This document shows, piece after piece, positions 24,638-37,767 of a DNA stretch of 64,000 bases. The position numbers were made by a program, and so were the translations under genes. Numbering within the stretch: the stretch's first letter is position 1; every line of letters begins with the position of its first letter. The stretch covers positions 23,510,201 to 23,574,200 of the forward strand of contig NC_065571.1 in the NCBI RefSeq assembly GCF_937616625.2, in the 5' to 3' direction. The notes below the pieces were generated by a model. The model was not told where the DNA came from. It made no database searches and saw only the letters and a program-made list of their open reading frames with translations. The DNA is from Mercurialis annua (taxonomy: Eukaryota > Streptophyta > Magnoliopsida > Malpighiales > Euphorbiaceae).

Positions 24638-26828
24638 AAACGATTAAAACGTTACGAAACAAATCCAAACGTATTACATTTTTAGCGGTTTAAGCCGAAC
24701 CTTTAAAACTTTAAGAAACAAAACCAAGCGTTTCACCTTTTTAGCAATTTAAGTCAAACGTTTACAAACGTTACAAAATAAATACAAGCGTTTCACTTTT
24801 GTAGAAATTTCAGCCAAACGTTTACAAACGTTCCGAAACAAATCCAAGCGTTTCACATTTTTAGGAAACGTTTACAAATGTTACAAAACTAATCCTAGCG
24901 TTTCACCTTTTTAGCAAATTAAGCCAAACGTTATGAAACAAATCTAAACGTTTCAGCAATTTAAGCTGAACGTTTACAAACGTTACGAAATAAAACCAAA
25001 TGTTTCAAGTTTTTAGCAATTTCAGCCAAACATTTACAAACGTTACGAAACAAATCCAAACATTTCCCCTTTTTAGTGATTTAAGCGAAACGTTAAAAAC
25101 ATTTAAAACGTTACGAAACGAATCCAAATATTTCAGCTTTTTAGCGATTTATGCCAAACGTTCACAAACGTTACGAAACAAATCCAAACATATCACCTTT
25201 TTCACGATTGAAGCAAAACGTTTACAAACGTTAAGAAACAAATCCAAACGTTTCCCATTTTTAGCAATTTAAGCCAAACGCTTACAAATGTTACGAAACA
25301 AAAACCAAGCGTTTCACCTTTTTAGCAATTTTAGCCAAATGTTTACAAACCTAAAGAAACAAATCCAAGCCTTTCATCTTTTTAGCATTTTAATTCTAAG
25401 GTTTACAAACGTTACGAAACAAATCCAAGCGTTTCACCTTTTTAGCAATTTAAGCCAAATGTTTACAAACCTTGCGAAAGAAATCCAAATAATTCACCTT
25501 ATTAGTGATTTAAGCCAAATGTTTACAAACGGTATGAAACAAATCCAAACATTTCGCTTTTTTAGCGATTTAAGGTAAACTTTTACAAACGTTACAAAAA
25601 AAATCAAGGTGTTTCACCTTTTTCGCAATTTATGCCAAACGTTTAAAAATGTTACGAAATAAATCCAAGTGTTTCCCCTTTTTGGCAATTAAAGCCAAAC
25701 GTTTACAAACGTTACGAAAAAAATCCAAACGGTTCAGGTTTTTAGCGATTTAAGCCAAACGTTTACAAAGCTTATGAAATAAATCCAAATATTTCACCTT
25801 CTTAGTGATTTAAGCCAAACGTTTACAAACGTTACGAAAAAAAACAAAAGTTTAAAATGTTATGAAACAAATTCAAACGTTTCATATTTTTAGTGATTTA
25901 AAACGTTTACAAAAGTTACGAAACAAATCCAAATGTTTCACCTTTTTTGCGATTTAAGCCAAACATTTAAAACATTGCGAAACAAATCCAAACATTTCAT
26001 ATTTTTAGCGATTTATGCCAAACGTTTACAAACGTTACGAAACAAATCCAAACGTTTCACCTTTTGTAGTGATTGAAGCCAAACGTTTACAAGCGTTACG
26101 AAACAAATTCAAACGTTTCACCTTTTTAGAAATTTAAGCCAAATGTTTACAATCGTTACGAAACAAATCCAAACGTTTCACCTTTTTAGCAATTTTAGCC
26201 AACCGTTTACAAAGGTTATGAAACAAATCCAAATATTTCATGTTTTTTGCAATTTAAGCCATACGTTTACAAAACTTACGAAACAAATCCAAGAGTTTCA
26301 CGTTTTTAGCAATTTAAACCAAACGTTTACAAACATTATGAAACAAATCCAAGCGTTTCGCCGTTTAAGTAATTTTTGCCAAACTTTTACAAACGTTACG
26401 AAAAAAATCCAAATGTTTCGCCGTTTTAGCGATTTAAGCCAAACGTTTACTAATATTATGAAACAAATCCAAACGTTTCGCCGTTTAAGCGATTTAAGCC
26501 AAACGTTTACAAACGTTACAAAATAAATCCAAACTTTTCACTTTTTTAGCGATTTAAGCCAGACGTTTACAAACGTTACAAAACAAATCCAAACGATTCA
26601 CCTTTTTAGCGATTTAAGCCAAACATTTACAAATGTTACGAATCAAATCCAAAGGATTCACCTTTTTAGCGATTTAAGCCAAACGTTTACAAACATTACG
26701 AAAGATATCCAATCATTTTGCCTTTTTAGAAATTTAAGCAAAACCCTTAGAAACGTTACGAAACCAATCAAAATTTTCCCCTTTTTAGCGATTTAAGCCA
26801 AACGTTTACAAACGTTACGAAAGAAAAC
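24638..26828 (+). repeat. Higher-order repeat unit I in block 2
   Basis: Bounded by the marker AAACGATTAAAACGTT at 24638 and 26829. Shared internal landmarks include a truncated CACATTTTTAGGAAACG monomer, an AAGTTTTTAGCAATTTC monomer and a doubled AAAAACATTTAAAACG stretch. About 2,191 bp. Confidence 0.7.
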
Positions 26829-29411
26829 TAAACGATTAAAACGTTACGAAACAAAAACAAACGTTTTACATTTTTAGCGGTTTAAGCTGAACCTTAAAAA
26901 AGGTTACGAAACAAAACCAAGTGGTTCACCTTTTTAGCAATTTAAGCCAAACGTTACAAAACAAATGCAAGCGTTTCACTTTTTTAGAAATTTAAGCCAA
27001 ATGTTTACAAACGTTCCGAAACAAATCCAAGCGTTTCACATTTTTAGGAAACGTTTACAAACGTTACAAAACTAATCCTAGCGTTTCACCTTTTTAGCAA
27101 TTTAAGCAAAACGTTAACAAACGTTACGTAACATATCTAAACGTTTTACCGTTTTAGCGATTTAAGCCGAACGTTTACAAATGTTACGAAAAAAAACCAA
27201 ACGTTTCAAGTTTTTAGCAATTTCAGCCAAACATTTACAAACGTTACGAAACAAATCCAAACGTTTCCCTTTTATAGTGATTTAAGCCAAATGTTAAAAA
27301 CATTTAAAAACGTTACGAAACAAATCCAAATGTTTCACCTTTTTAGCGATCTATGCCAAACGTTCACAAACGTTACGAAACTAATCCAAACATATCACCT
27401 TTTTCGCTATTGAAGCAAAAAGTTTACAAACGTTACGAAACAAATCCAAACGTTTCCCATTTTTAGCAATTTAAGCCAAACGTTACGAAACAAAAACCAA
27501 GTGTTTCACTTTTTTGCAATTTAAGCCAAATGTTTACAAACGTAAAGAAACAAATCCAAGCCTTTTACCTTTTTAGCAATTTAATTCTAAGGTTTACAAA
27601 CGTTACGAAACAAATCCAAGCGTTTCACCTTTTTAGCAATTTGAGCCAAACGTTTACAAAACTTACGAAACAAATCCAAATATTTCACCTTTTTAGTGAT
27701 TTAAGCCAAACGTTTACAAAAGGTACGAAACAAATCCAAACATTTCACCTTTTTATCGATTTAAGCTAAACTTTTGCAAACACTACGAAAAAAAATCCAA
27801 GTGTTTCACCTTTTTAGCAATTTATAAAACGTTTAAAAATGTTATGAAATAAATCCAAGCGTTTCCCTTTTTCGCAATTTAAGCCAAATGTTTACAAATG
27901 CTACGAAAAAAATCCAAACGGTTCAGGTTTTTAGCGATTTAAGCCAAACGTTTACAAAGGTTATGAAACAAATCCAAATATTTCACCTTCTTAGCGATTT
28001 AAGCCAAACGTTTAAAAACGTTACGAAAAAGAACAAAAAGCATAAAACGTTATGAAACAAATTCAAACGTTTCATATTTTTAGCGATTTAAAACGTTTAC
28101 AAACGTTACGAAACAAATCCAAATGTTTGACCTTTTTCGCGATTTAAGCCAAACGTTTACAAACGTTATGCAACAAATCCAAACGTTTACAAACGTTACG
28201 AAACAAAACCAAACGTTTCACATTTTTAGCGATTTAAGCCAAACATTTACAAATGTTACCAAACAAAACCAAGTGTTTCACCTTTTTAGCAATTAAAGCC
28301 AAACGTTTACAAACGTTACGTAACAAATCCAAGCGTTTCACCTTTCTATCAATTTAAGCCAAACGTTACAAACGTTCCGAAACAAATCCAAGCGTTTCAT
28401 CTTTTTAGTAATTTAATCCAAACGTTTACAAACTTTACGAAACAAATCCAAGCGTTTCACCTTTTTAGCAATTTTTCACAAACGTTTACAAACGTTACCA
28501 AAGAAATCCAAACGTTTCACTTTTTTAACGATTTAAGCCGAACGTTTACACACGTTATGAAACAAAACCAAACATTTCACCTTTTTAGCAATTTAAGCCT
28601 AACATTTATAAACGTTACGAAACAAATCCAAATGTTTCCCCATTTTAGCGATTTAAGCCAAACATTTAAAACGTTACGAAACAAATCCTAACATTTCATC
28701 TTTTTAGCGATTTATGCCACACGTTTACAAACGTTATAAAACAAATCTAAACGTTTCACTTTTTGTAGTGATTGAAGACAAACGTTTACAAGCATTACGA
28801 AGCAAATCCAAACGTTTCACCTTTTTAGCAATTTAAGCCAAATGTTTACAAAGGTTACGAAACAAATCCAAACGTTTCCCCTTTTTAGCAATTTTAGCCA
28901 AACGTTTACAATGGTTATGAAAGAAATCCAAATATTTCATGTTTTTAGCATTTTAAGCCAAACGTTTACAAAACTTACAAAAAAAATCCAAGAGTTTCAC
29001 GTTTTTCGCAATTTAAGCCAAACATTTACAAACATTACGAAACAAATCCAAGCGTTTCGCCGTTTTAGCAATTTTCGCCAAACGTTTACAAACGTTACGA
29101 AACAAATCCAAACGTTTCGCCGTTTTAGCGATTTAAGCCAAACATTTACAAATGTTATAAAACAAATCCAAACGTTTCGCCGTTTAAGCGATTTAAGCCA
29201 AACGTTTACAAACGTTACGAAACAAATCCAAAGGATTCCCCTTTTTAGCGATTCAAGCCAAAAGTTTACAAACGTTATGAAAGATATCCAATCATTTTGC
29301 CTTTTTAGCAATTCAAGCCAAATGTTTACAAACGTTACGAAACAAATCAAAACGTTTCACCTTTTTAGCGATTTAAGCCTAGCGTTTACAAACGTTACGA
29401 AACAAAATCAA
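26829..29411 (+). repeat. Higher-order repeat unit II in block 2
   Basis: The same marker order as unit I but ~2,583 bp long, so extra monomers have been gained. A shorter third spacing of ~1,141 bp follows, to the marker at 30553, where one monomer is partly deleted. Confidence 0.7.
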
Positions 29412-32256
29412 ACGATTAAAACGTTACGAAACAAATCCAAACATTTCATATTTTTAGCGATTTAAGCTGAACCTTTAAAAATGTTATGATACAAAACCAA
29501 GTGATTCACCTTTTTAGCAATTTAGGCCAAACGTTTACAAACGTTACAAAAGAAATCCAAGTGTTTCACCTTTTTAGCATTTTAAGCCAAACGTTTACAA
29601 ATGTTCCGAAACAAATCCAAGCGTTTCACATTTTTTGGAAACGTTTACAAACGTTACAAAACTAATCCAAGCGTTTCACCTTTTTAGCAATTTAAGCCAA
29701 ACATTAACAAACGTTACGAAACAAATCCAAACGTTTCATAGCGATTTAAGCCAAACGTTTACAAACGTTACCAAAACAAAACCAAACGTTTCACCTTTTT
29801 TGGAAACATTTACAAACGTTACAAAACTAATCCAAGCGTTTCACCTTTTTAGCAATTTAAGCTAAACGTTAACAAATATTACGAAACAAACCCAAACGTT
29901 TCACCTTTTTAGCAATTTTTGCCAAATGTTTAAAATTGTTAAGAAACAAATCCAAATATTTCATGTTTTTAGCATTTTAAGCCAAACGTTTACAAAACTT
30001 ACGAAACAAATCCAAGAGTTTCACGTTTTTAGCAATTTAAGCCAAGCGTTTACAAACATTACGAAACAAATCCAAGCATTTCGCCGTTTTAGCAATTTTT
30101 GCCAAACGTTTACAAACGTTACGAAACAAATCCAAACGTTTCGCCGGTTTAGTGATTTAAGCCAAACGTTTACAAATGTTATGAAACAAATCCAAACGTT
30201 TCGCCGTTTAAGCGATTTAATCCAAACGTTTACAAACGTTACAAAACAAATCCAAACTTTTCACCTTTTTGCGATTTAAGCCAGACGTTTACAAACGTTA
30301 CAAAACAAATCCAAACGATTCAACTTTTTAGCGATTTAAGCCAAACGTTTACAAACGTTACGAAACAAATCCAAAGGATTCACCTTTTTAGCGATTTAAG
30401 CCAAACGTTTACAAACATTACGGAAGATATCCAAATATTTTGCCTTTTAAGCAATTTGAGCCAAACGTTTACAAACGTTTCGAAACAAATAAAAATGTTT
30501 CAACTTTTTAGCGATTTAAGCCTATTGTTTACAAACTTTACGAAACAAAATCAAACGATTAAAACGTTACAAAACAAAACCAAGTGTTTCATCTTTTTAG
30601 CAATTTAGGCCAAACATTTACAATCGTTACGAAACAAATCCAAGTGTTTCACCTTTTTAGCAATTTAAGCCAAACGTTAACAAACGTTACGAAACAAATC
30701 CAAACGTTTCACCTTTTTTAGAAATTTTAGCCAAACATATACAAACGTTACGAAACAAGTCCAAACGTTTCCCCTTTTTAGCGATTTAAGCCAAACGTTT
30801 AAAACATTACGAAACAAATCCAAATGTTTCACCTTTTTAGCGATTTAGGCCAAACGTTTACAAACGTTACGAAACCAACCCAAACATATCACCTTTTTCG
30901 CGATTGAAGCAAAACGTTAACAAATGCTACGAAACAAATCCAAACGTTTCCCATTTTTAGCAATTTAAGCAAAACGATTACAAACATTACGAAAAAAAAC
31001 CAAGCGTTTCACATTTTTAGCAATTTAAGCCAAACGTTTACAAATGTAAAGAATCAAATCCAAGCCTTTCACCTTTTTAGCAATTTAATCCAAACGTTTA
31101 CAAACGTTACGAAACAAATCCAAGCGATTCACCATTTTAGCAATTTAAGCCAAACATATACAAACCTTACGAAACAAATCCAAACATTTCACCTTTATAG
31201 CAATTTAAGCCAAACATTTACAAACCTTACGAAACAAATTCAAACATTTCAGCTTTTTAGTGATTTAAGGCAAACGTTTACAAACGATATGAAACAAATC
31301 CAAACGTTTTGCCTTTTTAGCGATTTAAGCCAAACTTTTACAAACGCTACGAAACAAATCCAAACGTTTCACCTTTTTAGTAATGTAAGCCAAACGTTTA
31401 CAAACGCTACGAAACAAATCCAAGCGTTTCACCTTTTTACAATTTATGCCAAACGTTTAAAAACGTTACGAAACAAATCCGAGCGTTTCCCCTTTTTAGC
31501 AATATAAGCCAAATGTTTCCAAACGATATGAAAAAAATCCAAACGTTTCTGCTTTTTAGCGATTGAAGCCAAACGTTTGTACAAAGGTTATGAAACAAAT
31601 CCAAATGTTTAACCTTCTTAGCGATATAAGCTAAACGTTTACAAACGATGCGAAACAAATTCAAGTGTTTCACCTTTTTAGCAATTTAAGCCAAATATTT
31701 ACAAACTTTATGAAACAAATCCAAGCGTTTAAACTTTTTAGCAATTTAAGCAAAACGTTTGCAAACATTACGAAACAAATCCAAGCGTTTTACCTTTTTA
31801 GCAATTTAAGCCAAACATTTACAAACATTACGAAACAAATCATAACGTTTCACCTTTTTAGCGATTTAAGCCGAACGTTTAATTACAAACGTTATGAAAC
31901 AAAACCAAATGTTTCCCCTTTTTAGCAATTTAAGCCAAACGTTTACAAAAATTACGAAACAAATCCAAACGTTCCACCTTTTTAGCGATTGAAGCCAAAC
32001 GTTTCATATTTTTAGCAATTGAAGCTAAACGAACGTTACGAAACCAAACCAAGCGTTTCACCTTTTTAGCAATTCAAGCCAAACGTTTACAAACGTTACG
32101 AAACAAATCCAAGCGTTTCTACCCTTTTAGCAATTTAAGCCAAACATTTACAAATGTAAGGAAACAAATTCAAACGTTTCACCTTTTTAGCGATTTAAGC
32201 CAAACGTTTATAAACAGTACGAAACAAATCCAAACGTTTCACCTTTTTACCAAGGC

Positions 32257-32261
32257 CTAAT
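32257..32261. repeat. Target-site duplication CTAAT (left) of element 2
   Basis: CTAAT precedes TGTCAC at 32262, and an identical CTAAT follows the opposite terminus at 41451-41455. Confidence 0.92.
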
Positions 32262-32768
32262 TGTCACAACCCAAAATATTGAGCCGCAACCGGCGCTAGG
32301 GAACGGGAGTGGTAGCTGCGGAACCCGTAGCAAGCCTTAAATCACTATTAATTTTTCGCAAATAATAAACAAATAACATAAAGCAACAGAAGCAAGCATA
32401 CATAACATGTATACACAAACATTTACACTAACTGTTCAAAAACCTCGCGGGCTCTAGTTACCGTACCCTGTACGAACTGGCCTCGCGGTACTATATCCAT
32501 CAGTTAGTGTATCCAACATATCACCGGCATCTGGTGCCGTGCACAACATATAAAACAGGTAGCCTACAAAAACATATAAACAGGACAGCAAGTAGTATGT
32601 ACAATCAAAATGTACTACTGCCTAGGCTACGACTCTGTCATACGGGACCACTACTGGAGCATTCACAGAAGTCAGATACTAAACATGCACAGCTGACTTC
32701 TGGACTTCAAAATTGGCCTCTAGCTAGGTCCACATACTAAGTACCTGAAAACATCAAAGGTGAGGGGT

Positions 32769-32788
32769 CAGTATTTGGGAAAATACTG
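32769..32788 (-). other. Leader hairpin in element 2 LTR
   Basis: CAGTATTTGGGAAAATACTG has 8-bp arms and a GGGA loop. It is equivalent in position to the different hairpin of element 1. Copies are at 39650-39669, and in element 3 at 45124-45143. Confidence 0.7.
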
Positions 32789-32978
32789 AGTGAGTGTGCA
32801 TTTACTAATGGTATTATCATAAAAACATAGCATCGCATTTCAAGAAACAATAATATAGAACATATAAATAGGTATTTGATCCGTACGAAACTAACATCCT
32901 AGCATGCGACACATCTCTTGAATAATCATATATCGTTCAACCCAATCATAAATCTCAAGTTGTGAGTCCAACTCACTG

Positions 32979-32993
32979 GTGGGCCCAGCCCAC
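32979..32993 (-). other. GTGGG hairpin in element 2 LTR
   Basis: GTGGGC-CCA-GCCCAC. Element 3 (45407-45421) and element 4 (61657-61671) have GTGGGT-CCA-ACCCAC at the same place, so one base pair is exchanged on both sides. Confidence 0.6.
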
Positions 32994-33124
32994 TAGATAC
33001 GGGGACTTCCAGACTACACCGTAGCCGAGTTCACTCTCGTATCGAATTCATATCATATCATACATATCCAATCATTTCTCAAATGCAAACACACTAGACT
33101 GACTCAAAACTGGTGATCACACAG

Positions 33125-33143
33125 CCTATTGACACCCAATAGG
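33125..33143 (-). other. CCTATTG hairpin in element 2 LTR
   Basis: CCTATTG and CAATAGG arms enclose a five-base loop. The sequence is nearly unchanged in element 3 and slightly altered in element 4, and a shortened TATTG/CAATA form is found in element 1. Confidence 0.5.
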
Positions 33144-33666
33144 TAGCTAGTTTCTTCGGATCGCATACTAGTTCTCGTAAATAAACTTAATAGAAACATA
33201 TAACATTTAATCAAATCATATAACATGCGATGCATAAAAACAATATACATATTTATATAAGATAACTTTATATATATAATACACTAAAGTAAAATGCAAC
33301 TCACAGTGACCGCAATCCAATCAATAATGTGGTCGACGAAATGATATGCCCTTGCTGTCCCACGTCTACTGACCTCTCTGCTCGCTGACACGTTTGATAA
33401 ATAATTAACGTTTAATGATTAGACGTTAATCTCGTATTTCTATACGTATAATGCTTTTAAGTTTTAGGGTTTAGTTTCATTTCGATGATGTTTCAAGGAG
33501 TTTTCAGGACAATGCGCAGGTGCTGCCTGCACAATGACACTGTTTAGTAAAACGACGATCTCTCCCAATTGAACCGTTGGATCGAGATGAAATTTGACAG
33601 AGGCGTTCCTAAGAGGCAAATCTATAAACTGACCGTTGGGATTTTGAATCTGCCAAGTTTTGTGTA

Positions 33667-33734
33667 GTGTGCGAACGCACACAATGAGTGTGCGAACGCA
33701 CACCCTAAAATTTAAGGAGTGTGCGAACGCACAC
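33667..33734 (-). repeat. Palindrome cluster in element 2 3' LTR
   Basis: Three exact copies of GTGTGCG-AA-CGCACAC. The cluster lies ~367 bp from the TATA motif in element sense. The other LTR has the same three copies at 40548-40615. Confidence 0.88.
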
Positions 33735-34100
33735 CCGTGAAAGCCCCCGAAAAGTCGTTTTCCTGGGCTTTTCAACCATCCCGACGTGCTATACATTCAA
33801 TTATACAAAACCCGCATCTCGGTTTTCATTAAGACGCTATAATACTTCAAAAACGTCGAATTCAATCCTAAAACTCAATCTCACTAAAACAGCCATATAT
33901 ATTCGAATTTATCACCAATTTTCGAGATATTTACCTTAAAACAAACTTTAGGATCGATAGAGGAGTCGATTCTAAAAAAATCGCCGCAAAAATCACTTGA
34001 ATCGGACGTCGAACGGCGAAACGGCGGCGGAACGATCGTAATCGGCGATGGTTTCCAAATTTCTCTCGAATTCTCTTTTCCTTCTTCTGTTTCATATTTC

Positions 34101-34115
34101 TTTATACATATATTT
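34101..34115 (-). promoter_or_regulatory. Candidate TATA box, element 2 3' LTR
   Basis: The minus strand reads AATATATGTATAAAG. The equivalent in the 5' LTR, which would drive the element, is at 40983-40997. The assignment rests on sequence and on spacing to the palindrome cluster. Confidence 0.55.
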
Positions 34116-34568
34116 TGGCAAATATACCACTTTGGTCCTTGTTTTTTTTATTCATTATCATTTATCTTTTAAACTTTTCTTTCGTACGATTTAATCTATA
34201 ACTAAATCGATAAATCCTTTTATTATAACTTATACGTATTATTTATACCTAATAAATAATACGAAACTCAATATTACTATTTTCCCGTCGAATCCTACAA
34301 ATTTCCATTTTCGACACGAAGTGGCTAAATTACCACTTTGGTCCCTGTACTTTATTTTGAACTTCTCTTAACATTTTTCCTTTTAATTCCAATTCTAACT
34401 TTAGAATTGAAATATAATCTTAATTTCCGCCTAATTGTTTTTCCTAAAACCGACCTACTAAAACTCATTTATCTTAATTTTATCAAAATCTTTCTGATTT
34501 CGCCACTCTCACGAATCCAAACTGGACACGTGGTCCAATTAGATAATTAAACATTTTGGGGTATTACA

Positions 34569-34580
34569 TTCTTCCCCCCT
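34569..34580 (-). other. Polypurine tract of element 2
   Basis: AAGGGGGGAAGAA-type purine run on the minus strand, immediately before the 3' LTR start. Confidence 0.85.
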
Positions 34581-37500
34581 TATAAAAATTCGTCCTCCAA
34601 TTTTCATAAAGCTTGTTGGGACCTTATGATTGTTCTTCTTCTTTCCTTGTCGTCCATTAATACATGTTAGTCGTTTTCTTGTACTTTAACTTTCAGCTCT
34701 CTTCTTATAGCTTCCTGCCATTGTATAGTTGAGATTTTTCTTGTCGTTTCTTTTGTCTCTTCTGTTGTTTTTCCAAAATTGTGTGGCTTAAGACGTACCA
34801 TTGGTAACGTAATTCTGACGTCATCTATAACTGGTTGTGATCCTCCTTCTGATCATCATTAGCGTCAATTAATCCTCACTTAATACTCTCAAAATCTATT
34901 ATTTCATTCTTAGTCATCATTTGGTCGCTACCCGTCTCTTTTATACGTGAATAGTCACGATGTGTCGACTCCATCCTTAATGACATAGTTACTTTATTCA
35001 TACTTCTATGAGTATTTTCCTTTGTAGTCACAATCTACGGCTTTTAATCTTTGCTATCTTCTGACGTTATCACCTTTCTTCCTTAACTGGTTATCGGCGT
35101 TTCTTACTTCTCTCTACTGTCATCTGACATCTCATTCCTTATTAGCTAATCTTTTTCAACTTGTACCTTGTTTATCACACTTGTTGTTTCTTAACGTAGT
35201 TGGGTCTGATACATGTTTTACTATCTTCAATTTATCCTTTCTTTGCTTATTTAAGCAATCGTGAATTTCACGTTGCTCTGTTGGTCGTGATCCTTCATCC
35301 TTTACCATTGTCTTAAACGTTGCGTTTCACGTTACCTTTGATTATATAGCTTATACAGTTGTCCTTGTTTACTAGTACTATTCGTATTCTTATCCTCTTC
35401 GGTACTTTCTAGTTTCTCCTTTGAGGTTTGCCTCGAATCTCTTATTGACTTTTCCACTTACGATGTTCTTCCTTTACATCACCTTAATCTCTGACTGATT
35501 CAACAGACCTTTAATATTTTATATACTTTTGTACTCAAATTTCTTATTGACTTATCAGTCAAAGCTGTTTTTCCTTTACGTCACAATTCCTTATTCAAGA
35601 TGACCTCATAAGAATCTCACACGTTTCTTTAATATTTAAATTTCTTAAGAATTCTTCTTACTGTATAATCAATTTCCTCTTTTATCTTACACTTCAGTTT
35701 CTTACTCTCAATTAACTCTACGACTTTACTTTTGCTCGTTAAGATACTATCTTAATATTGATTATAACCGTTCCTCAGCTTATCTTATTCTGTTCTTCAT
35801 CTCCTTCTTGAAGTGTTTTCCGACTGTTCTTAACATTTTAGATTGTACTTGACTTTGTAACTCCCAAAATTAGGGAATCGTTCCGACTTTGTTGTCCTAT
35901 ACATCTTATGCTTCTTCAGCATTTATGTCAAGATTCTAATTATCTTTTAAACAACTTACTTTCTCTGTACTAGTATGATACCAAGGTTTCTTAGATACAA
36001 TTCACTCCTATCTGTCCAATAGTAATGAAGTATCATCTTGTCCTTTAATTACTGTATTCATTACGTTCTTCCTTTATTTATAATAGCTCCATTAATGCTG
36101 TTCCACTCTGATAATCCTTCTGACGTATTTCTAGAACTTTCCACTTCTTTATTTATCTTACTAAATCTTAAGGGTATATGAGTTTCCTCATTATATTTTC
36201 TTTCATATTATCCACAATTCTTACATTTACTGACACGTATGCCTATACGTGTGTTCTTTTCTCCTTATGCTAGAATTTTACAACTTAACTTCTCTCCTTT
36301 CTGTTAACGTAATCTATAGCTCTTAATGCTGATATTAGTGACTTCACTTAATATCAGTCAATTAGTGTCATTATCTCTCTTAATCCATCTAACTTTAAAC
36401 CTTCACATTTTACAAAATCGTCTGCTTCGTCGTTCGTATTCTTTACTTCCTTTTTAATGAGATTCGTTATATCCTCTAATGCTGACATTAATAGGGATAT
36501 GTATCCTTAAAATATTACTTGATGATCATCATTCATATTATCATCTTTTCGTCCTTTATACTTCCAATTTCTCTCATTTGATATAACTTTCGATCGCTAT
36601 GATACTTATCTCAACATAAGGATATTCATTATATTCTTTATCCTTGTATATTCGTTATGTTTCTTTCGTCTACATGATTCTCTGTCATTTTATCCTTTGT
36701 TCTATCATAAGGATAAATACTGTATCCTTAAATATTGCCAGTGCATCGCATTTTACCTGCGTATGTTCTCCGGCGATAACTTCTTATGCAAACTTTACTT
36801 TAATCTCGTTTGCTTTGTCGCAATTAATTGTTAATACGGCTTTGTTCTGTTATTGGGGTTTTTTTTACAAGTCTTATTCTTATTTATTAGGAATCTTTTA
36901 TTATTCGTCGCAGAGTTTCACATCTGAGTTTACTTACAAAGCAAAACGATCTCAAAACATCTTATGGCTGGCCAGCTCTTTTCAAACTACTTTTCATAAA
37001 TCGTTTGAAATCATTAGTATAATTGTAGCTCAGAGTGATGACACCTCTCATCACCAAAGAGTTGCTCAAAATCGCATTTTTCTGTATTATTATAAAGATA
37101 TGATGCATGATCTATATTTTGAAAATCATTTTCTTATGTATTCCTATCGTGATTATGCAATATCGTATGCTATGTCTGAGCACAATTGTACCTTAAAAAA
37201 TCATAAAAACTTTCAAAATTTTCATAAAATTGTAAGTTTACTCTAGATTGTACACTCTGTGACTTTCAACGGCTTTCTGTATACTTATTGAGTATATTTC
37301 AAATTTTTGTATTGCTGTCACCTTCTGTCATTTTCCTGACTATTCTCCTATCATATTAATTCTTTCTCCATATCTCCGATAACTTAATTTAATTCAACAT
37401 TTTCTACTGCTGTAATCACCACAACCACTTCTTTAACACTCTGTATCATGTCCTATAGAAACGCAGGTACCGATGTTTCACATTGATTCCCTGTTGGTAA

Positions 37501-37767
37501 CCCATCTCTTTCTTCACAACTTCTAGAACGTAATACAGGAATTATGTTCGCGATAAATGTATTATTTATCATTTATTATATTATTGTTTTTGTAAATTAT
37601 GTTTATATATTCATTTCTTAAGCACGTGTTTGTCAATATCGCTTCCTATAGGCCCTACCTATCTGAGGTATTATCCTATAGTTACATTCTACTCGTTATG
37701 CTCTATCATGCATGCAGTAAACATATACACAACAATGCAACATATAAACACAAATACTCAAAGCATA
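34581..37767 (-). other. Non-coding internal region of element 2
   Basis: About 3.2 kb, T-rich on the plus strand, with no pol motif on either strand. A 200-residue plus-strand frame at 36644-37246 is antisense to the element and looks like a chance frame in biased DNA. The conserved hairpin block lies at 37022-37065. Confidence 0.7.
37022..37065 (-). other. Conserved internal hairpin block, element 2
   Basis: The core TGATGA-CACCTC-TCATCA (37036-37053) is a perfect 6-bp stem with a 6-base loop, followed by CCAAAGAGTTGC. The stem differs from that of elements 1 and 3 on both sides and still pairs. Confidence 0.65.

Larger units (their letters stand above)
22919..32249 (+). repeat. 60-bp satellite array, block 2
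   Basis: About 155 monomers, same polarity and consensus as block 1. It includes variants absent or rare in block 1, for example TTTCGCCGTTT monomers near 26360, 29060-29190 and 30080-30210. Long periodic frames on both strands are artefacts of the 60-bp period. No gene is seen. Confidence 0.95.
32262..34568 (-). repeat. 3' LTR of element 2
   Basis: TG...CA ends (minus strand start TGTAATACCCC). It contains a TATA motif near 34101-34115, three identical palindromes at 33667-33734, and hairpins at 32769-32788, 32979-32993 and 33125-33143. Confidence 0.93.

Noticed and set aside
28842..29465. 207-residue plus-strand frame of FHLFSDLSQTFTNVTKQIQ-type repeats, and many like it
   Set aside because: The period of 20 residues equals the 60-bp satellite monomer. 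Similar frames occur on both strands and in all three blocks, with no start context or domain.
36644..37246. 200-residue plus-strand frame in element 2
   Set aside because: It is antisense to the element, built from T-rich DNA and hydrophobic throughout, with no counterpart frame in elements 1 or 3. It overlaps the conserved hairpin block.
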